Shown here one piece after another: positions 34,954 to 48,135 of a DNA stretch of 64,000 bases; the stretch's first letter is position 1; each line of letters begins with the position of its first letter. A program made the position numbers and the translations under genes. Source of the stretch: Delphinus delphis (Eukaryota > Chordata > Mammalia > Artiodactyla > Delphinidae); assembly GCF_949987515.2 (NCBI RefSeq), contig NW_027192670.1, positions 434,001 through 498,000 on the forward strand, in the 5' to 3' direction. The notes under the pieces were generated by a model. It did no database searches, was not told the DNA's origin, and worked only from the letters and a program-made list of their open reading frames with translations.

Positions 34954-36531
34954 TGAATATATTCAGGAAAAAACGCATACGCCCTTTTTGGCCAACCAAG
35001 CAAGCTTGCAAAGGAAATCTGCACTACAATGAAGTCTCACTTCCCCACGGTCAAAAGGGCCATCTGAAAAAAGTGTAAAATCCAGAAAGGCAGGACAGGC
35101 CATGGAGAACTGGGAGCCTTGTTATGCTGATGGGCGGGATGTAAATTGCCAACAACCACTCGGGAGAAGTGTATGGTGTTTCCCGAAACATCTAAAAAAC
35201 AAAGCAACAGAACCTAGGGCACTTCCACTTATGGTCCTATAGCTTAGGGAAATTAAAATCAAAAAGACACAGCCACCCCAAAGTTTGGAACGGCTCTGTT
35301 TACAAGAACCTCGTTTACAGTACAAGTTCAACATCGCAGAAAGTGAAAAATGGATAAAGAAGTTGTGGTATTTACTTACAAAGCAATATCACTCAGCAAT
35401 GAAATCTGTGTCATCAGGCCCTTAGCAGCACAATGAGTGGATTCAGGTACGATGAATCTAACTGAAATAAGTCACACAGAAAAAGAAACATCATAAGGTA
35501 TCAGTAATACACGGAATGTAAACTTGGCTACACAGGAACTGAATTACAGAACAGAAAAGGGTCTCAAATTTAGAAAACCAACTTATGCTTGCTTAAGGGG
35601 AAAGGTGAGTTGGGGTGCTGCATAAAACCAGAGATTGAAATGAGCACAGATAAAGTTCCTTAAGCCAAATATGGAATAGACAAGAGCTACTCCTTGCTCA
35701 ACGAAATGGACTCAACACCGCATATTAAACGCCTAAGAATGTACCTGACTAGTAAGTATCGTAAAACCTATGGATGGCTATGTCTCCAAAAGAGAATCAA
35801 GCATGTGTACAGGGGCATAAACGCAGCAGTGATAGGATTGGAGAGGTTCGGTGAGCAAATGAAGACCTTTGAAGTCATATTGCATGGTACCCATTACACG
35901 GGTCTCAACTCTCCAGGTTTAAGGTATTCTTCCTTCAGCTAAAACATGCATGAGGAACCCAGAGTATGATCAACCATGTGAACGGGAGACGTGTTCAAAT
36001 ATATCTCAGTTTTCCTCCCCTGGTACTCGGGTGCAACATTCCAGACGCTTTACTAACACTCTCCCCACTTGGAGAGTCAGCGCCTTTAACCTCCTGTTTG
36101 GCCCAGTTTGCAATTTCTGCGGAAGATGAACAGGAATAGCGAGAACCAATGGAGACTAGCTGGAGGTGTCTGGACGGGCAAATTTAACTCTCATTTCCTA
36201 CCAGGAAGAGGAATTAACCAAAGGCTCAGCGTGCCATGCCAGAACCAGATTAGGGCCTGAAGCCATCCTGCGGTGTTGCGGCCAGGTCACAAGAAAGCGA
36301 GTTGAAGAAAGGAGCTCAGGGGCACTGTAATTCACAAACCTGCAGAGTTATAAATGACAGCTATCGTCCAAAAATAGACTGAAGTAAGGCTGCCAAGAGG
36401 ACTTGAAAGCGGGGCAGAATTGCAGGAAACCGATTTCAGGAGGTAGACTGGAATTGCATTTCAAGCATAGGAAAAGAGGCAGAACGTCCACAATGATGCA
36501 CTTGGCCAAAAAGGGCCTATGCGTTTTTTCC
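34954..36531. repeat. Satellite unit, type A, part of the extra unit
   Basis: 1,578 bp. Its head has no counterpart in the left duplicate. Its tail, from about 35520-35615, pairs with 12860-12955 onward at offset 22,659. Confidence 0.92.
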
Positions 36532-38109
36532 TGAATATATTCAGGAAAAAACACATACGCCCTTTTTGGCCAACCAAGCAAGCTTGCAAAGGAAATCTGC
36601 ACTACAATGAAGTCTCACTTCCCCCCGGTCAAAAGGGCCATCTGAAAAAAGTGTAAAATCCAGAAAGGCAGGACAGGCCATGGAGAACTGGGAGCCTTGT
36701 TATGCTGATGGGCGGGATGTAAATTGCCAACAACCACTCGGGAGAAGTGTATGGTGTTTCCCGAAACATCTAAAAAACAAAGCAACAGAACCTAGGGCAC
36801 TTCCACTTATGGTCCTATAGCTTAGGGAAATTAAAATCAAAAAGACACAGCCACCCCAAAGTTTGGGACGCCTCCGTTTACAAGAACCTCGTTTACCGTA
36901 CAAGTTCAATATCACAGAAAGTGAAAAATGGATAAAGAACTTGTGGTACTTACGTACAATGCAGTATCACTCAGCAATGAAATCTATGTCATCAGGCCCG
37001 TAGCAGAATAATGAGGGGATTCAGGTACGATGATTCTAACTGAAATAAGTCACACAGAAAAAGAAACATCATAAGATATCAGTAATACACGGAATGTAAA
37101 CTTGGCTACACAGGAACTGAATTACAGAACAGAACAGGGTCTCAAATTTAGAAAACCAACTTATGCTTGCTTAAGGGTAAAGGTGAGTTGGGGTGCTGCA
37201 TAAAACCAGAGATTGAAATGAGCACAGATAAAGTTCCTTAAGCCAAATATGGAATAGACAAGAGCTACTCCTTGCTCAACAAAATGGACTCAACACCACA
37301 TATTAAACGCCTAAGAATGTACCTGACGAGTAATATCTTAAAACCTATGGATTGCTATGTCTCCGAAAGAGAATCAAGCGTGTGTACAGGGGCATAAACG
37401 CAGCAGTGATAGGATTGGAGAGGTTCTGTGAGCAAATGAAGACCCTTTGAAGTCATATTGCATGGTACCCATTACACGGGTCTCAACTCTCCAGGTTTAA
37501 GGTATTCTTCCTTCAGCTAAAACATGCATGTGGAACCCCGAGTATGATCAACCGTGTGAACGGGAGACGTGTTCAAATATGTCTCAGTTTTCCTCCCCTG
37601 GTACTCGGGTGCAACATTCCAGACCCTTTACTAACACTCTCCCCACTTGGAGAGTCAGCGCCTTTAACCTCCTGTTTGGCCCAGTTTGCAATTTCTGCGG
37701 AAGATGAACAGGAATAGGGAGAACCAATGAGAGACTAGCTGGAGGTGTCTGGACGGGCAAATTTAACTCTCATTTCCCACTAGGAAGAGGAATTAACCAA
37801 AGGCTCAGCATGCCGTGCCGGAAATAGATTAGGGCCTGAAACCATCCTGCGGTGTTGCGGCCAGCTCACAAGAAAGTGAGTTGAAGAAAGGAGCTCAGGG
37901 GCTCTGTAATTCACAAACCTGCAGAGTTATAAATGACAGCTATCGTCCAAAAATAGACTGAAGTAAGGCTGCCAAGAGGACTTGAAAGCGGGGCAGAATT
38001 GCAGGAAACCGATTTCAGGAGGTAGACTGGAATTGCATTGAAAGCATAGGAAAAGAGGCAGAACGTCCACAATGATGCACTTTGCCAAAAGGGCATATGC
38101 GTTTTTTCC
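36532..38109. repeat. Satellite unit, type B, duplicate of 13873-15450
   Basis: 1,578 bp at offset 22,659. The palindrome has mismatches in both arms (GGGCCTATGCG on the left, ACACATACG on the right). Confidence 0.94.
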
Positions 38110-38871
38110 TGAATATATTCAGGCAAAAACGCATACGCCCTTTTTGGCCAACCAAGCAAGCTTGCAAAGGTAATCTGCACTACAATGAAGTCTCACTTCC
38201 CCCCGGTCAAAAGGGCCATCAGAATAAAGTGTAAAATCCAGAAAGGCAGGACAGGCCATGGAGAAATGGGAGCCTTGTTATGCTGATGGGTGGGATGTAA
38301 ATTGCCAACAGACACTCGGGAGAAGTGTATGGTGTTTCCTGAAACATCTAAAAAACAAAGCAACAGAGCCTAGGGCACTTCCACTTATGGTCCTATAGCT
38401 TAGGGAAATTAATATCAAAAAGACACCTCAACCCCAAAATTTGGGACGGCTCTTTTTACAGGAATCTCTTCTACGGCACAAGTTAAATATCCCAGAGAGC
38501 AAATAATGGATAAAGAAGTTGCGGTACTTATGTACAACAGAATACCACTCAGCAATGAAATCTATGTCACCAGACCCGTACCAGCATAATGAGTGGATTG
38601 AGGCACGATGATTCTAAGTGAAATAAGTCACACAGAAAAAGAAACATCATAAGGTATCACTAATACACGGAATATGAACTTGGCTACACATGAACTGAAT
38701 TACAAAACAGAACAGGGTCTCAAGTTTAGAAAACCAACTTATGCCTGCTTAAGGGGGAAGGTGAGTTGGGGTGCTGCATAAAAGCAGAGTTTGAAATTAG
38801 CACAGATACCGTTCCATAAGCCAAATATATAATAGACAAGAGCTACCCCTTGCTCAACGAAATGGATTCAA
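38110..38871. repeat. Satellite unit, type C, truncated at second L1 block
   Basis: 762 bp, duplicate of 15451-16212 with the same junction ATTCAACA then ATGAGGTATC. The junction therefore predates the duplication. Confidence 0.93.
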
Positions 38872-39571
38872 CAATGAGGTATCACCTCACACCTGGTAGA
38901 ATAGGCATCATTGAAAATCTACAAACAAAAAATGCTGGAAAGGGTGTGGAGAAAAGGAACCCTCTTCCACTATTGTTGGGAATATAAATTGATACAGTCA
39001 TTATGGAGAACAATATGGAATTTCTTAAGAAACTAACAATAGAATTACCATATGATACAGCAATCCCAGTACTGGACATATACCCAGACAAAACCATAAA
39101 TCAAAAAGAGTCATTCACCGCAATGTTCATTGCATCACTATTTACAATATCGAGGTAATGGAAGCAACCTAAATGCCCACAGACAGACGAATGCATAAAG
39201 CTGTGGTACATATATAAAATGGAATATTACTAAGCCATGAAAAGGAATGAAATTGGGTCATTTGTAGAGACGTCGATGGATCTAGAGACTGTCATACAGA
39301 GTGAAGTAAGTCAGAAGGAGAAAAACAAATCTTGTATATTCATGCATATATGTGGAACCTAGAAAAACTGTACAGATTAACCATTTTGCAAGGCATAAAT
39401 AGAGCAACAGATGTAGACAACAAACGTATGGACAACAAGGGGGGAAAGCTGTTGGGGGGGTGGTGGTGGGAGGAGTTGAGAGACTGGGATTGGCATGTAT
39501 ACATTTATATGTATAAAATAGATAACCAATAAGAACCTGCTGTATAAAAATATAAAATAAAATTCAAAATT
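38872..39571 (+). mobile_element. LINE-1 3' end, duplicate copy
   Basis: Duplicate of 16213-16912 with a few substitutions (for example ATACCCAGAC at about 39081 against ATACGCAGAC, and ATTACTAAGCC near 39226 against ATTACTCAGCC). Inactive remnant. Confidence 0.9.
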
Positions 39572-41079
39572 AAAAAGAAGTAAAATTTAAAAAATAAAAC
39601 AGAAAAAACAATTATTCCCTGCACATACATGTATTTATATGAATAAATTATTTCCATGCTTATATCTGTAAATACAAAAAAGAGGAATAAAATCTACCTT
39701 GAACCAAAAACGAAAAAGAGAAAAAAAACACAGAACCCACCAGTTACACAGAGGAAAACCGTATCAGGGCACTTGCTCCAGTTGTAAACAATTCTGAAGT
39801 TGGTCAGTGGTGGGGAATCGTCTCGCATTCAGCCAGCAGTCCCCACGCAACAAGCGTCCTCATTGCAAAGCTGGGGCACCGTGCCGAGGCATCTGTGAGT
39901 AAACGTGAGCTGAGCCCCAGGCCAGTTGCTGCTGAACTATTCCCACCCGTCCCAGGTAAAACACCTGAATATATACAAGGACTTGAAAGCCTAGAGGAAG
40001 GGCCATAGAGCCACACGAGTGACAGCATGCCGGCCGACTTGGTGCCTGCAGGCCAGCCAGGATGGTCCTGGCCCTGGGTGCTCTTCTGGAAGATTTCCAT
40101 TTCCCTGCCTGAGATACCCGTCCTGTCCCTGCCCCCACTGCTTTTTTCCTTCCTCACCTCTGCCCAGGGAGAAATTCCAGCAGCAGGTATGGGTGACACA
40201 TCCTCTTCTTTAGCAGGTGGCAGCCTGGCAACTGCTGCAGAAAGTCCAGCAGAGCCCCACTCACACTGGGCCACCCACAAAGCCGTGGCCTCTCACTCCC
40301 TCCCACCAGCCCAGCCCCGAGACTGCTGACAGGGCAGAGAAAATGGCGTCAGGCACGGCTGCAGGGGCTCTTGCTGCCTGGAGTGGTATTTATATTGATC
40401 TCAACCCAGGCACACCTGGGGAGGGCTGGCCGGCACGGTAAGGCTGCCCAGGTCAGCCAATCATCACCCCTCAGGGGCTCACAGTTGCAGAAAATGGAAC
40501 TTGCTGAACCGGCCAGGTCCAAGGAACAGGTGTGGGCTCCTGAGAGTCAGGATAGACAAGGGGCTGCAGCTTTGGCTTGTTTTCTAATCATTTTATCTGG
40601 CCCATGAGTGGGAGACAACTTCAAGAAAACCCTCTCCTAATGAGAGGAACCCAGGAGTCAGGCAGAGGAGGGGTGGGTGGTGGTTGGAGACAGAGGCCTG
40701 GTGCCCCGGGTGCAGTGGAAGTCTCTGGAAGACCAGGTGGAGGGAGGCCTCACGGAGTGATGCCCAGGGTCACAGACCTGTCGCAGCTGCTGTTTGTTAG
40801 TTCAAGTCCTGCTCTGAGGTGCTCTGTGTCAGCTCTGAGCGACAGGTGAGCTGGGGGTGCTCTGCAATGAGGGCTATGTGCACGGTTCCTGTGTGCCCAG
40901 CCCTGCCACGGTACCTGCAAGGGTAGCTCTGTATCCTGGGAGGGGCCTGACCACGAGAGCCCCGTGGGCTGGGGTGGGGGTGGGGTACCTGCCCAGGTGA
41001 GCTCCATATTCTGGGATTGGTCTGACCACGAGAGCCCCATGGGCCGCTGGGGACCTGGTAAAGGATGTCAGGACAGTCA
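39572..41079. other. AT-rich then GC-rich stretch, duplicate copy
   Basis: Duplicate of 16913-18420. Substitutions cluster near 39794-39840; the remainder looked identical by eye. No gene recognised. Confidence 0.55.
40910..41057. repeat. Two-copy 74-bp tandem duplication, duplicate copy
   Basis: Same pair as at 18251-18398; the GGTACCTGC starts are at 40910 and 40984. Confidence 0.75.
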
Positions 41080-41959
41080 GTGAAGCCACCGAGGATATAC
41101 CTCCAGTTGCTCCTAATTCCTACACCCTGCTGGTCATTCTACCAACCACCAGGACATGGTATTCTGTATTAGTCTTCAATGATGCCTTCTTTTGTATTCC
41201 ATTAGTCCCAGAGTCACAAGAAATTTTGGCTTGTGAGTGGCAGGACTCAACATACAACTAAAACAATACTTCCGGGCCGTCTGGCCCCAAGGGTGCAAAA
41301 ATTCCCACACCATCTTTGGGGAAAGCTTAGCTAAAGACCTAAAAGTTCTACCTCTGGAAAAGGAAACCCTCCTTCAATATGCAGACGACATTCTGATCAC
41401 CAGCCCTACTAAGGAGGCCTCTGAACTACCAAGCCAATAAAGGATAGAAGTTGTCCAAGAAAAAGCTCAAATATCACAGACTGCGGTGACCTGCCTGGGC
41501 TTCATTCTCACAGAAGGTCAGAGAAGCCCATCCCAGGAAAGGGAAGAAACCATTTTCAGCCTTACCCCTTTCTAAAACTAGAAGACAGCTTAGGGGTTCC
41601 TGGGGAGGCCAGGGTTTGCTGCTTCTGGATCCCTAACTACAGTCTACTAGCTGGGCCTCTATATGAAACACTGAAAGGAAAAGATGATGATCCTTTTGAA
41701 TAGAATCCAGAAGTGGCCTTTCAAGAATGGAAAGAGCAGTCAATTCAGACCCTTGCCCTGGAACTCCCTAATTTAGCTAAACCCTTTGACCTTTACATTC
41801 CCGGTGAAAGGTGAATCGCCATTGGAGAATTAGTGCAAAAACTGGGACCACTTGAAATGGAACAATGCAAGAATGCCATCCAGGTAGGATAAACTACGGT
41901 CACTAAGGGGCTTGGCCCACTGCCACATCTGGCCAAGATACTGGCGGTATCTAAAAACC
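41079..41959 (+). pseudogene. Decayed class I retroviral pol remnant, duplicate copy
   Basis: Duplicate of 18420-19300 with the same stops and frame breaks. The Y-A-D-D motif is at 41378-41389. Shared lesions show the element was already dead before the duplication. Confidence 0.75.
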
Positions 41960-42859
41960 TGGAAATCAGCAGCCCAAAAGGCCACCTCCCTCCTAAGGGA
42001 AAAGGACCCCACGTGGTGATCCTAACCACCAACCATGCCCTGAAGTTGCAGGGTTCGCTCCGTGGGCACACCGACCTCGAGTGAGGAGGCCCTCCAACTC
42101 CAACATCCAGAGAGATAACCGGGGGCAACAGGGCACCATGACGACTCGTGTGAACATCACTTGACCTGGAGTTTCTCTCATAAAACAACAAGAGTGTGTC
42201 CCAAAAGAGTAGACTACTGCTTGCAGGACTTACTGCACCCAGAGGGGAGCTAATAATCTTGGCGGGGGAACAGTATACCACACTGTCACCATAGAAAAGC
42301 CTACAGACACCGTGATGATGGTGGCCAATAAGACCGGCTGGACTCCTGTTTACTTCAAAAGGCTGTTGACTCAGTAGCCATCATGGTCCTTGGTCACCAC
42401 TGACCCTGGACTGTCTGGGAGTTGAGCGGGCAGGGCTCTGACACCTGGTGCTGTTTGTACGTTAATTCAGGGGCCTAACTGAAGAAAGCGCAGACTACTG
42501 GTCAGAGCATCTAGGCTGGCAGAGACGGTCAGCCTAAGGTGGCCGAACAAATGTGGGGCGGGGTGAAACCGGCCCCCACAGCGTCTCTGCACATCTCTTT
42601 CCTGGACCCTTAAAGGTCATTAGAATCTATAACACTTCCAATGCTGGTGCTCAGGTGGACGAGCAGGGAGGCAGGGGTCCTGGGGACAATCAACGTCACC
42701 GGGAGGCTGCTGGGGAGAAGCTCTGACCCTCGCCCCAGGGTATGAGGGCTCCCAACTCAGCACTCAGCAGTTACAGAAGAAGGGTCTGCACCCTCAGCAC
42801 TCCAAGAATGAGGAACGGGACAAAAGGCAGAGGAGGGGTTTGTCCCCAGCAAAGCCCAT
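41959..42859 (+). other. Probable 3' continuation of the retroviral remnant, duplicate copy
   Basis: Duplicate of 19300-20200; no assignable domain. Confidence 0.4.
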
Positions 42860-43319
42860 TAAAAATCCCTGGGAGATAAAAATAGAATCTGGGCAATAAA
42901 GTCAAGTCTAACCTTTTTTATCCTTTGTGCTTTGTCTAATTTCACGTGCTCCTAGGGTCCCGCATGCAGAGGTTCCACACCCGGCACTTCAGACCAGATT
43001 TCCTAGTGCAGAATGGCTGGGTCGACACCTCAGCTCCTGGGGCCCAGTGCAGACTCCACGATATAGAGCCTGAGCTACAGCCAACCCGGCCCTCGAGAGC
43101 TCCGCCGCCTCCCTCCCTCCCACTGACTCTGACAGGATCTCTACACAGCAGCCCAGCCCACAGCCCACGGGGTAGTGCATGCTCTCACCTCTCCATTCTC
43201 TGATCAAAATATAAAGTTTCCTTTGCTTGTGAACCAAACTCAGTCTCGATCTGTTGGCCCCAATGACACTGGGCAGGGGGACACTTGTTGGGGTCCACTC
43301 TGGAGGATCAGTAACAGAA
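42859..43319 (+). mobile_element. Possible LTR-like sequence, duplicate copy
   Basis: Duplicate of 20200-20660 with the same two polyadenylation-like elements; boundaries uncertain. Confidence 0.35.
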
Positions 43320-43643
43320 ATTGAGACTATTGTAACCTCAATGAACAGATGTGTGAGCCAAACTGTAGTTAACATAGAACAGTGTATAAGGCTCGGGTAA
43401 AATAAGATGTTTTTAACACTTCCATTTGATATTTCCATCACTTTTTATAAGCAAGTTCAGTGAAAAGGTTTGTCTTATTTGTCAGGTCAATATTAGAGAA
43501 ACGAAGTGATTTCTTTCCAAGGATGTACAGCTAATAATCTTGGTTAAACCTTCAATCTTGTTTTAAATGCTTTTCCATTGAAAATGATACCTCTCTTTCA
43601 GCTCCCCCATTTCTGAGAAGTATAAAATCTTATAATTTATTAT
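43320..43643. other. AT-rich unassigned sequence, duplicate copy
   Basis: Duplicate of 20661-20984; nothing recognised. Confidence 0.5.
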
Positions 43644-43829
43644 TACCAAAGGGGAAAGGTGGGAGGAGGGATAAATTAACAGTTTGGAATGAACACATAC
43701 ACACTGCTATGTATAAAATAGATCATCAACAAGGAACTACTGTATAGCACAGGGAACTACACTCAACATTTTGCAATAACCTATAAGGGGAAATAATCTG
43801 AAAAAGAATAGATATTTTTATTGACATCA
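43644..43829 (+). mobile_element. LINE-1 3'UTR terminal fragment, duplicate copy
   Basis: Duplicate of 20985-21170. Confidence 0.8.
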
Positions 43830-43978
43830 TCTATCAATGACAGTTAAAATGTAGCCTAAGGGAAGCTGGTGGTGAGTGCTTCTGACCCTGAAGACTTCAA
43901 TCATCTAAAGTTTGGACTCTGCCTACTTCCCAAGGCCCTTAATGAACATATGTGTAGCCGTAGCTTAAAAACTTCCCC

Positions 43979-44645
43979 AGTTTGGGTTTCGGGGAGACAC
44001 TGATTTTGAAAAAGCCCTGGTGTTCTCCTTACATGAATGGGACTCTTCCTATTGCTAAAACATGTCTGTCACACCCAGAGGATGGTATACCATCTGATCG
44101 GGAAGAGTTTGGAAAAGGCATCTCATCTCCTCATCTCCTGGTGCTCGGGTTCACACCTCCAGCGTCTTTACTAACAGTCTCCCCACTTGGAGATGTCAGC
44201 ACTGTCAACATCCTGTTGCGTACAGTTTGGAATTTGTCCAGAGGATGAAGCGGAAGGATGAGGAACAATGAGAGACAAGTCCTAGGTGTTCAGACAGGCA
44301 CATGTCACTCTAATTTCCAATCAGGAAGACGAATTGACCAAAGGCTAGGGTTGCCCATGGAAACAGTATAGGGCTTGAGGAAATCCCGCTGCTTTGTGGC
44401 CAGTTCCCATAAACACGAGTTGAACAATGGAACTCAGGGGCAGTAAAATTCACAAAACTGCAGAGTTGAAAATATCCATCACTGAAAAATGTCTTGAGGA
44501 AAGTCAGAGAAAAGGACTTGTAAGCAAGGGAGAATGGCAGGAAAGGGATTTGAGGAGGTAGAAAGGACTCGCCATTAAGCACAAGAAAAGGAGCTGAACA
44601 TTGCCAACATTGCAGTTGGCCAAAAAGGGTGTATGCGTTCTTTTC
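43979..44645. repeat. Outermost diverged satellite half-unit, duplicate copy
   Basis: Duplicate of 21320-21986 with several transitions, including TATACCATCTG near 44086 against TATACCGTCTG. Confidence 0.8.
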
Positions 44646-46385
44646 TGTATATATTCAAGAAAAGGGCATACACTTTTTTAGCCAACCAAACAGGTGGGCA
44701 CTGGAAGTCAATACTACAAAAGATATCACTTCGCATCAGTCAGAAGAGCCATCCTCATAAAGCGTAAACAACAGAAATGCAGGACAGGGCAACGAGAAGA
44801 GGGAGCCCTGTGAGACTTATAGTGGAAATGTATATTGCCAACGGCCATTCTGGAGAAGTGTATTGTGTTTACTAAAGCATCTAAAAAATGAGCTACAGAG
44901 CATAGGGCACTTGCACTCATGGGTGTATATCTTGGGAAAAACAAAAATCGAGAGGACACAGGCACCCCAATGTTTACCCCCTCTCTGTTTAAAAGATCCT
45001 CGACTAGGATATAACTTAAATGTCTCTGGAGGGAAAAAATGGATAGAGATGTGGTACTTAGGTAGAGTGGAATATTATTCAGCCTGGAAATCAATGAAAT
45101 ATGGCCAGTTGTAACAACTCCGGAGGAGTTACGTATGATCATTCTAAGTGACAGAATTCAAAAAGAAAAAGACACATATCATAAGATATCACTTAAAGGT
45201 GGAATCCAAAATGGCTACACATGAAATAAATTACAAAACAAAAACATAGTCAAATATGTAGAAAACACGCATAAGGCTGCTAAACGGGAAAGGTGGGGAG
45301 GGGTGAGGCATCATCCAGGAGGTTGAAATTAGCAAAGATACCATTCCAAATACCAAACTGATAATCAACAAGGCCTACACGGTAGCTAAAAGAACTGCAC
45401 TCAGCACACTCAAGTCACCGGAAAAGAATATATACGACTGGTAAGAATCTGAAAAAGAATTTATTGATGTCTCTCTGTACGTGAATCAAGTGGATGTACA
45501 GCAGCAAGAAACAGAGCTTTGAAAATCAGCTGTAACCAATATAGTAATAAATTGAAAAAAATAAACGACAGAGAGACAGAGAAAACCTCTTACAACTTTT
45601 CCTCAGGGACGGTGATGCAACATGGATTGAACACATCTAGACCCACAGCAGGATGAGACATAAGGCTGGAAACTGTTTGCGCTAAGAGAAATGTGAGGTT
45701 GGGTGAGGAAATGCACACCCTTTAAAGTAATACTACCTGGTACCCATTCAATGGGTCCCAAATCTGCAGGTTCAAGGGATCTTCCTACAGCTAAAACATG
45801 CATGGAAAACCCAGAGGACTGTACACCATGTGATCGGGAGATGTGTCTAAAATGCACCTCATTTATCCTCTCCTGGTGCTCCTGTTCACCATTCCAGCCA
45901 CGCTACTTAGAATCTCCCCACTTGGAGAATCAGCACATTTAAACTTCTGTTTCACACATTTTGCAAATTGTGAGGAGGATGAACGGGAAGAGGGGGAACC
46001 AATGAGAGAAGAGTTGTAGGGGTTTGGACGGGCACATATCACTCTAATTTCCCATTAAGAATAAGAATTAAAGAAAGGCTCAGCCTGCCTCGCCGGAGCC
46101 AAAATAGGGCCTGAAGCAATCCTGCGGGTTTGAGGCCAGCTCACAAAAGAGCAACTTAAAAAATGGAGCTCAGGGTCACTGCAATTCACAAACCTGCAGA
46201 GTTATAAATGAAAACTAACGTCCAAAAATATGTTGAGGTAAGGCAAAGAAGAGGATCTGAATGCAAGACAGAATTGCAAGAAACAGATTTCAAGAGATAG
46301 ATTGGACTCGTCTTTAACGCACATGAAAAGCGGCAGAATTTCGACAATGATGCAGTTGGCCCAAAAGGGCGTATGCGTTTTTTCC
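44646..46385. repeat. Ancestral-length diverged satellite unit (1,740 bp), duplicate copy
   Basis: Duplicate of 21987-23726 with identical length. Differences noticed are mostly transitions, several at CpG. Confidence 0.88.
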
Positions 46386-48135
46386 TGATTATATCCAGGA
46401 AAAAACGCATACGCACTTTATGGGCAACGAAGCAAGCAAGCAATGCAAATGTGCACAACAAAGAAGTCTCACTTCCCACCGGTCAAAAGGGCCATCCTAA
46501 AAAATTGTAAAAACCAGAAATGCAGGACAGGCCATGGAGAACAGGGAGCCTTTATACGCTGATGGGCAGTGTGTGAACTGCCGAGAGCCACTCTGGAGAA
46601 GTGTATGGTGGTTCCTAAATCATCTAAAAAACAGAGCTACAGAGCATAGGACTCTTCCAATCATGGGAGTATATCTAGGGAAGTCTAAAAATCAACAAGA
46701 CACAAGCACACCACAGTTTAGGGCTACTCTGTTTACAAGAACCTCAACTTCAGTACACCTTAAATATCCCAGGAAAGAGAACAATGGATAAAGAAGATGT
46801 GGTACTTATGTACAATGGAATATCTCTTCACCATGAAATCAATGTAATAAGGCTAGTAGAAGGATAAAGAGTGGATTTAGGTCCGATAATACTACTTGAA
46901 ATAAGTCAAACAGAAAAAGAAACATATCATAAGATATCACTTATAGAGGGAGGGTAAATATGGCTGCACAAGAAATGAATTACAGAACAGAACAGTGTCT
47001 CACATTTAGAAAACACACTTATGTCAGCTTAAGGGGAAAGGAGAGGTGGGGTGATGCATAAAACCAGAGTTTGAAATTAGCACAGATACCGTTCAATAAA
47101 CCAAATAGGTATTAGACAAGATCTACACCTTGCTCAATGAACTGACCTCAACACACCCTATACACCGCAGAGAAATATATCTGAGGAATAAGAATCTTAA
47201 AACCCATGTATTGATATATCTCCATAAGGGAATCAAGTGTGTGCAGAGCGGCACAAACACAGCAGTGAAAATGAGCTAAACCCCATTATAGAAATAAATT
47301 TTAAAAACAAAACGCTGAAACAATGAAAGAGAGAAAAATTCTTACAAAATTCGCTCAGGGGCTGTGATGCAACCTGGATTGACCACATATAAACCCACAG
47401 CTGGATAAGACATAAGGCTGGACACTTGGGGCTGACAGGATTGGTGAGCTTTGGTGAGCAACTGCCGAAAGTTTAATGCAATACTTCATGCTACTCAGTC
47501 CAAGGGTCCCAACACTCCAGGTTGAAGGGAATCTTCCTACAGCTAAACCATGCTTGGGAAACCCAGCGACTGGTATACCATATGATCGGGAAAGGTTTCT
47601 AAAACGCACCTCATTTTTCCTCTCCTGGGGCTCCGGATCGACATTCCAGCCGCTTTACTAACAACATCCCCACATGGAGTCAATGCCTTTAAGTTCTGGT
47701 ATCGCACAGTCTGCAGTTAGTGCAGAGGATGAATGGGAATAGGGGGAACCAGTGAGAAACTAGCTGTAGCGGTTTCAATGGGCACATGTCACTCTAATGT
47801 CACATCAGTAAGAAGAATTAACCAAAGGCACAGCAAGGTGCCCCAGAAGAAAAATAGGGCTTCAAGGAATCCTGTGGTTACGGGGCAAGACCACAAAAAT
47901 AAGAGCTAAAAAATGGAGCTAAGGGCCACTGCAATTCAAAAACCTGCAGAGTTATAAGGGCCAACTATTTTTAAAAAATATATTTAGGTAAGGCTATGAA
48001 GAGGCATTGAAAGCAAGGCAGAATTGCAGGAAACCGATTTCAGGAAGTAGACTGGAATTGCATTGAAAGCATAGGAAAAGAGGCAGAACGTCCACAATGA
48101 TGCACTTGGCCAAAAAGGGCGTATGCGTTTTTTCC
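46386..48135. repeat. Ancestral-length satellite unit (1,750 bp), duplicate copy
   Basis: Duplicate of 23727-25475 up to about 48076. There it switches to the modern consensus (GCATAGGAAAAGAGGCAG) where the left copy still reads CATATGAAGAGAGTCAG. The 167-bp old segment is at 47269-47435. Confidence 0.9.

Larger units (their letters stand above)
25476..38871. repeat. Satellite array segment 2 (1.58-kb units)
   Basis: Eight complete units and one truncated unit. Palindrome centres are at 25476, 27055, 28635, 30215, 31795, 33375, 34954, 36532 and 38110 (spacings 1,578-1,580). Types run B,A,B,A,A,C,A,B,C. From about 31130 the units duplicate those of segment 1. The end at 38871 repeats the junction at 16212. 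Confidence 0.96.
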
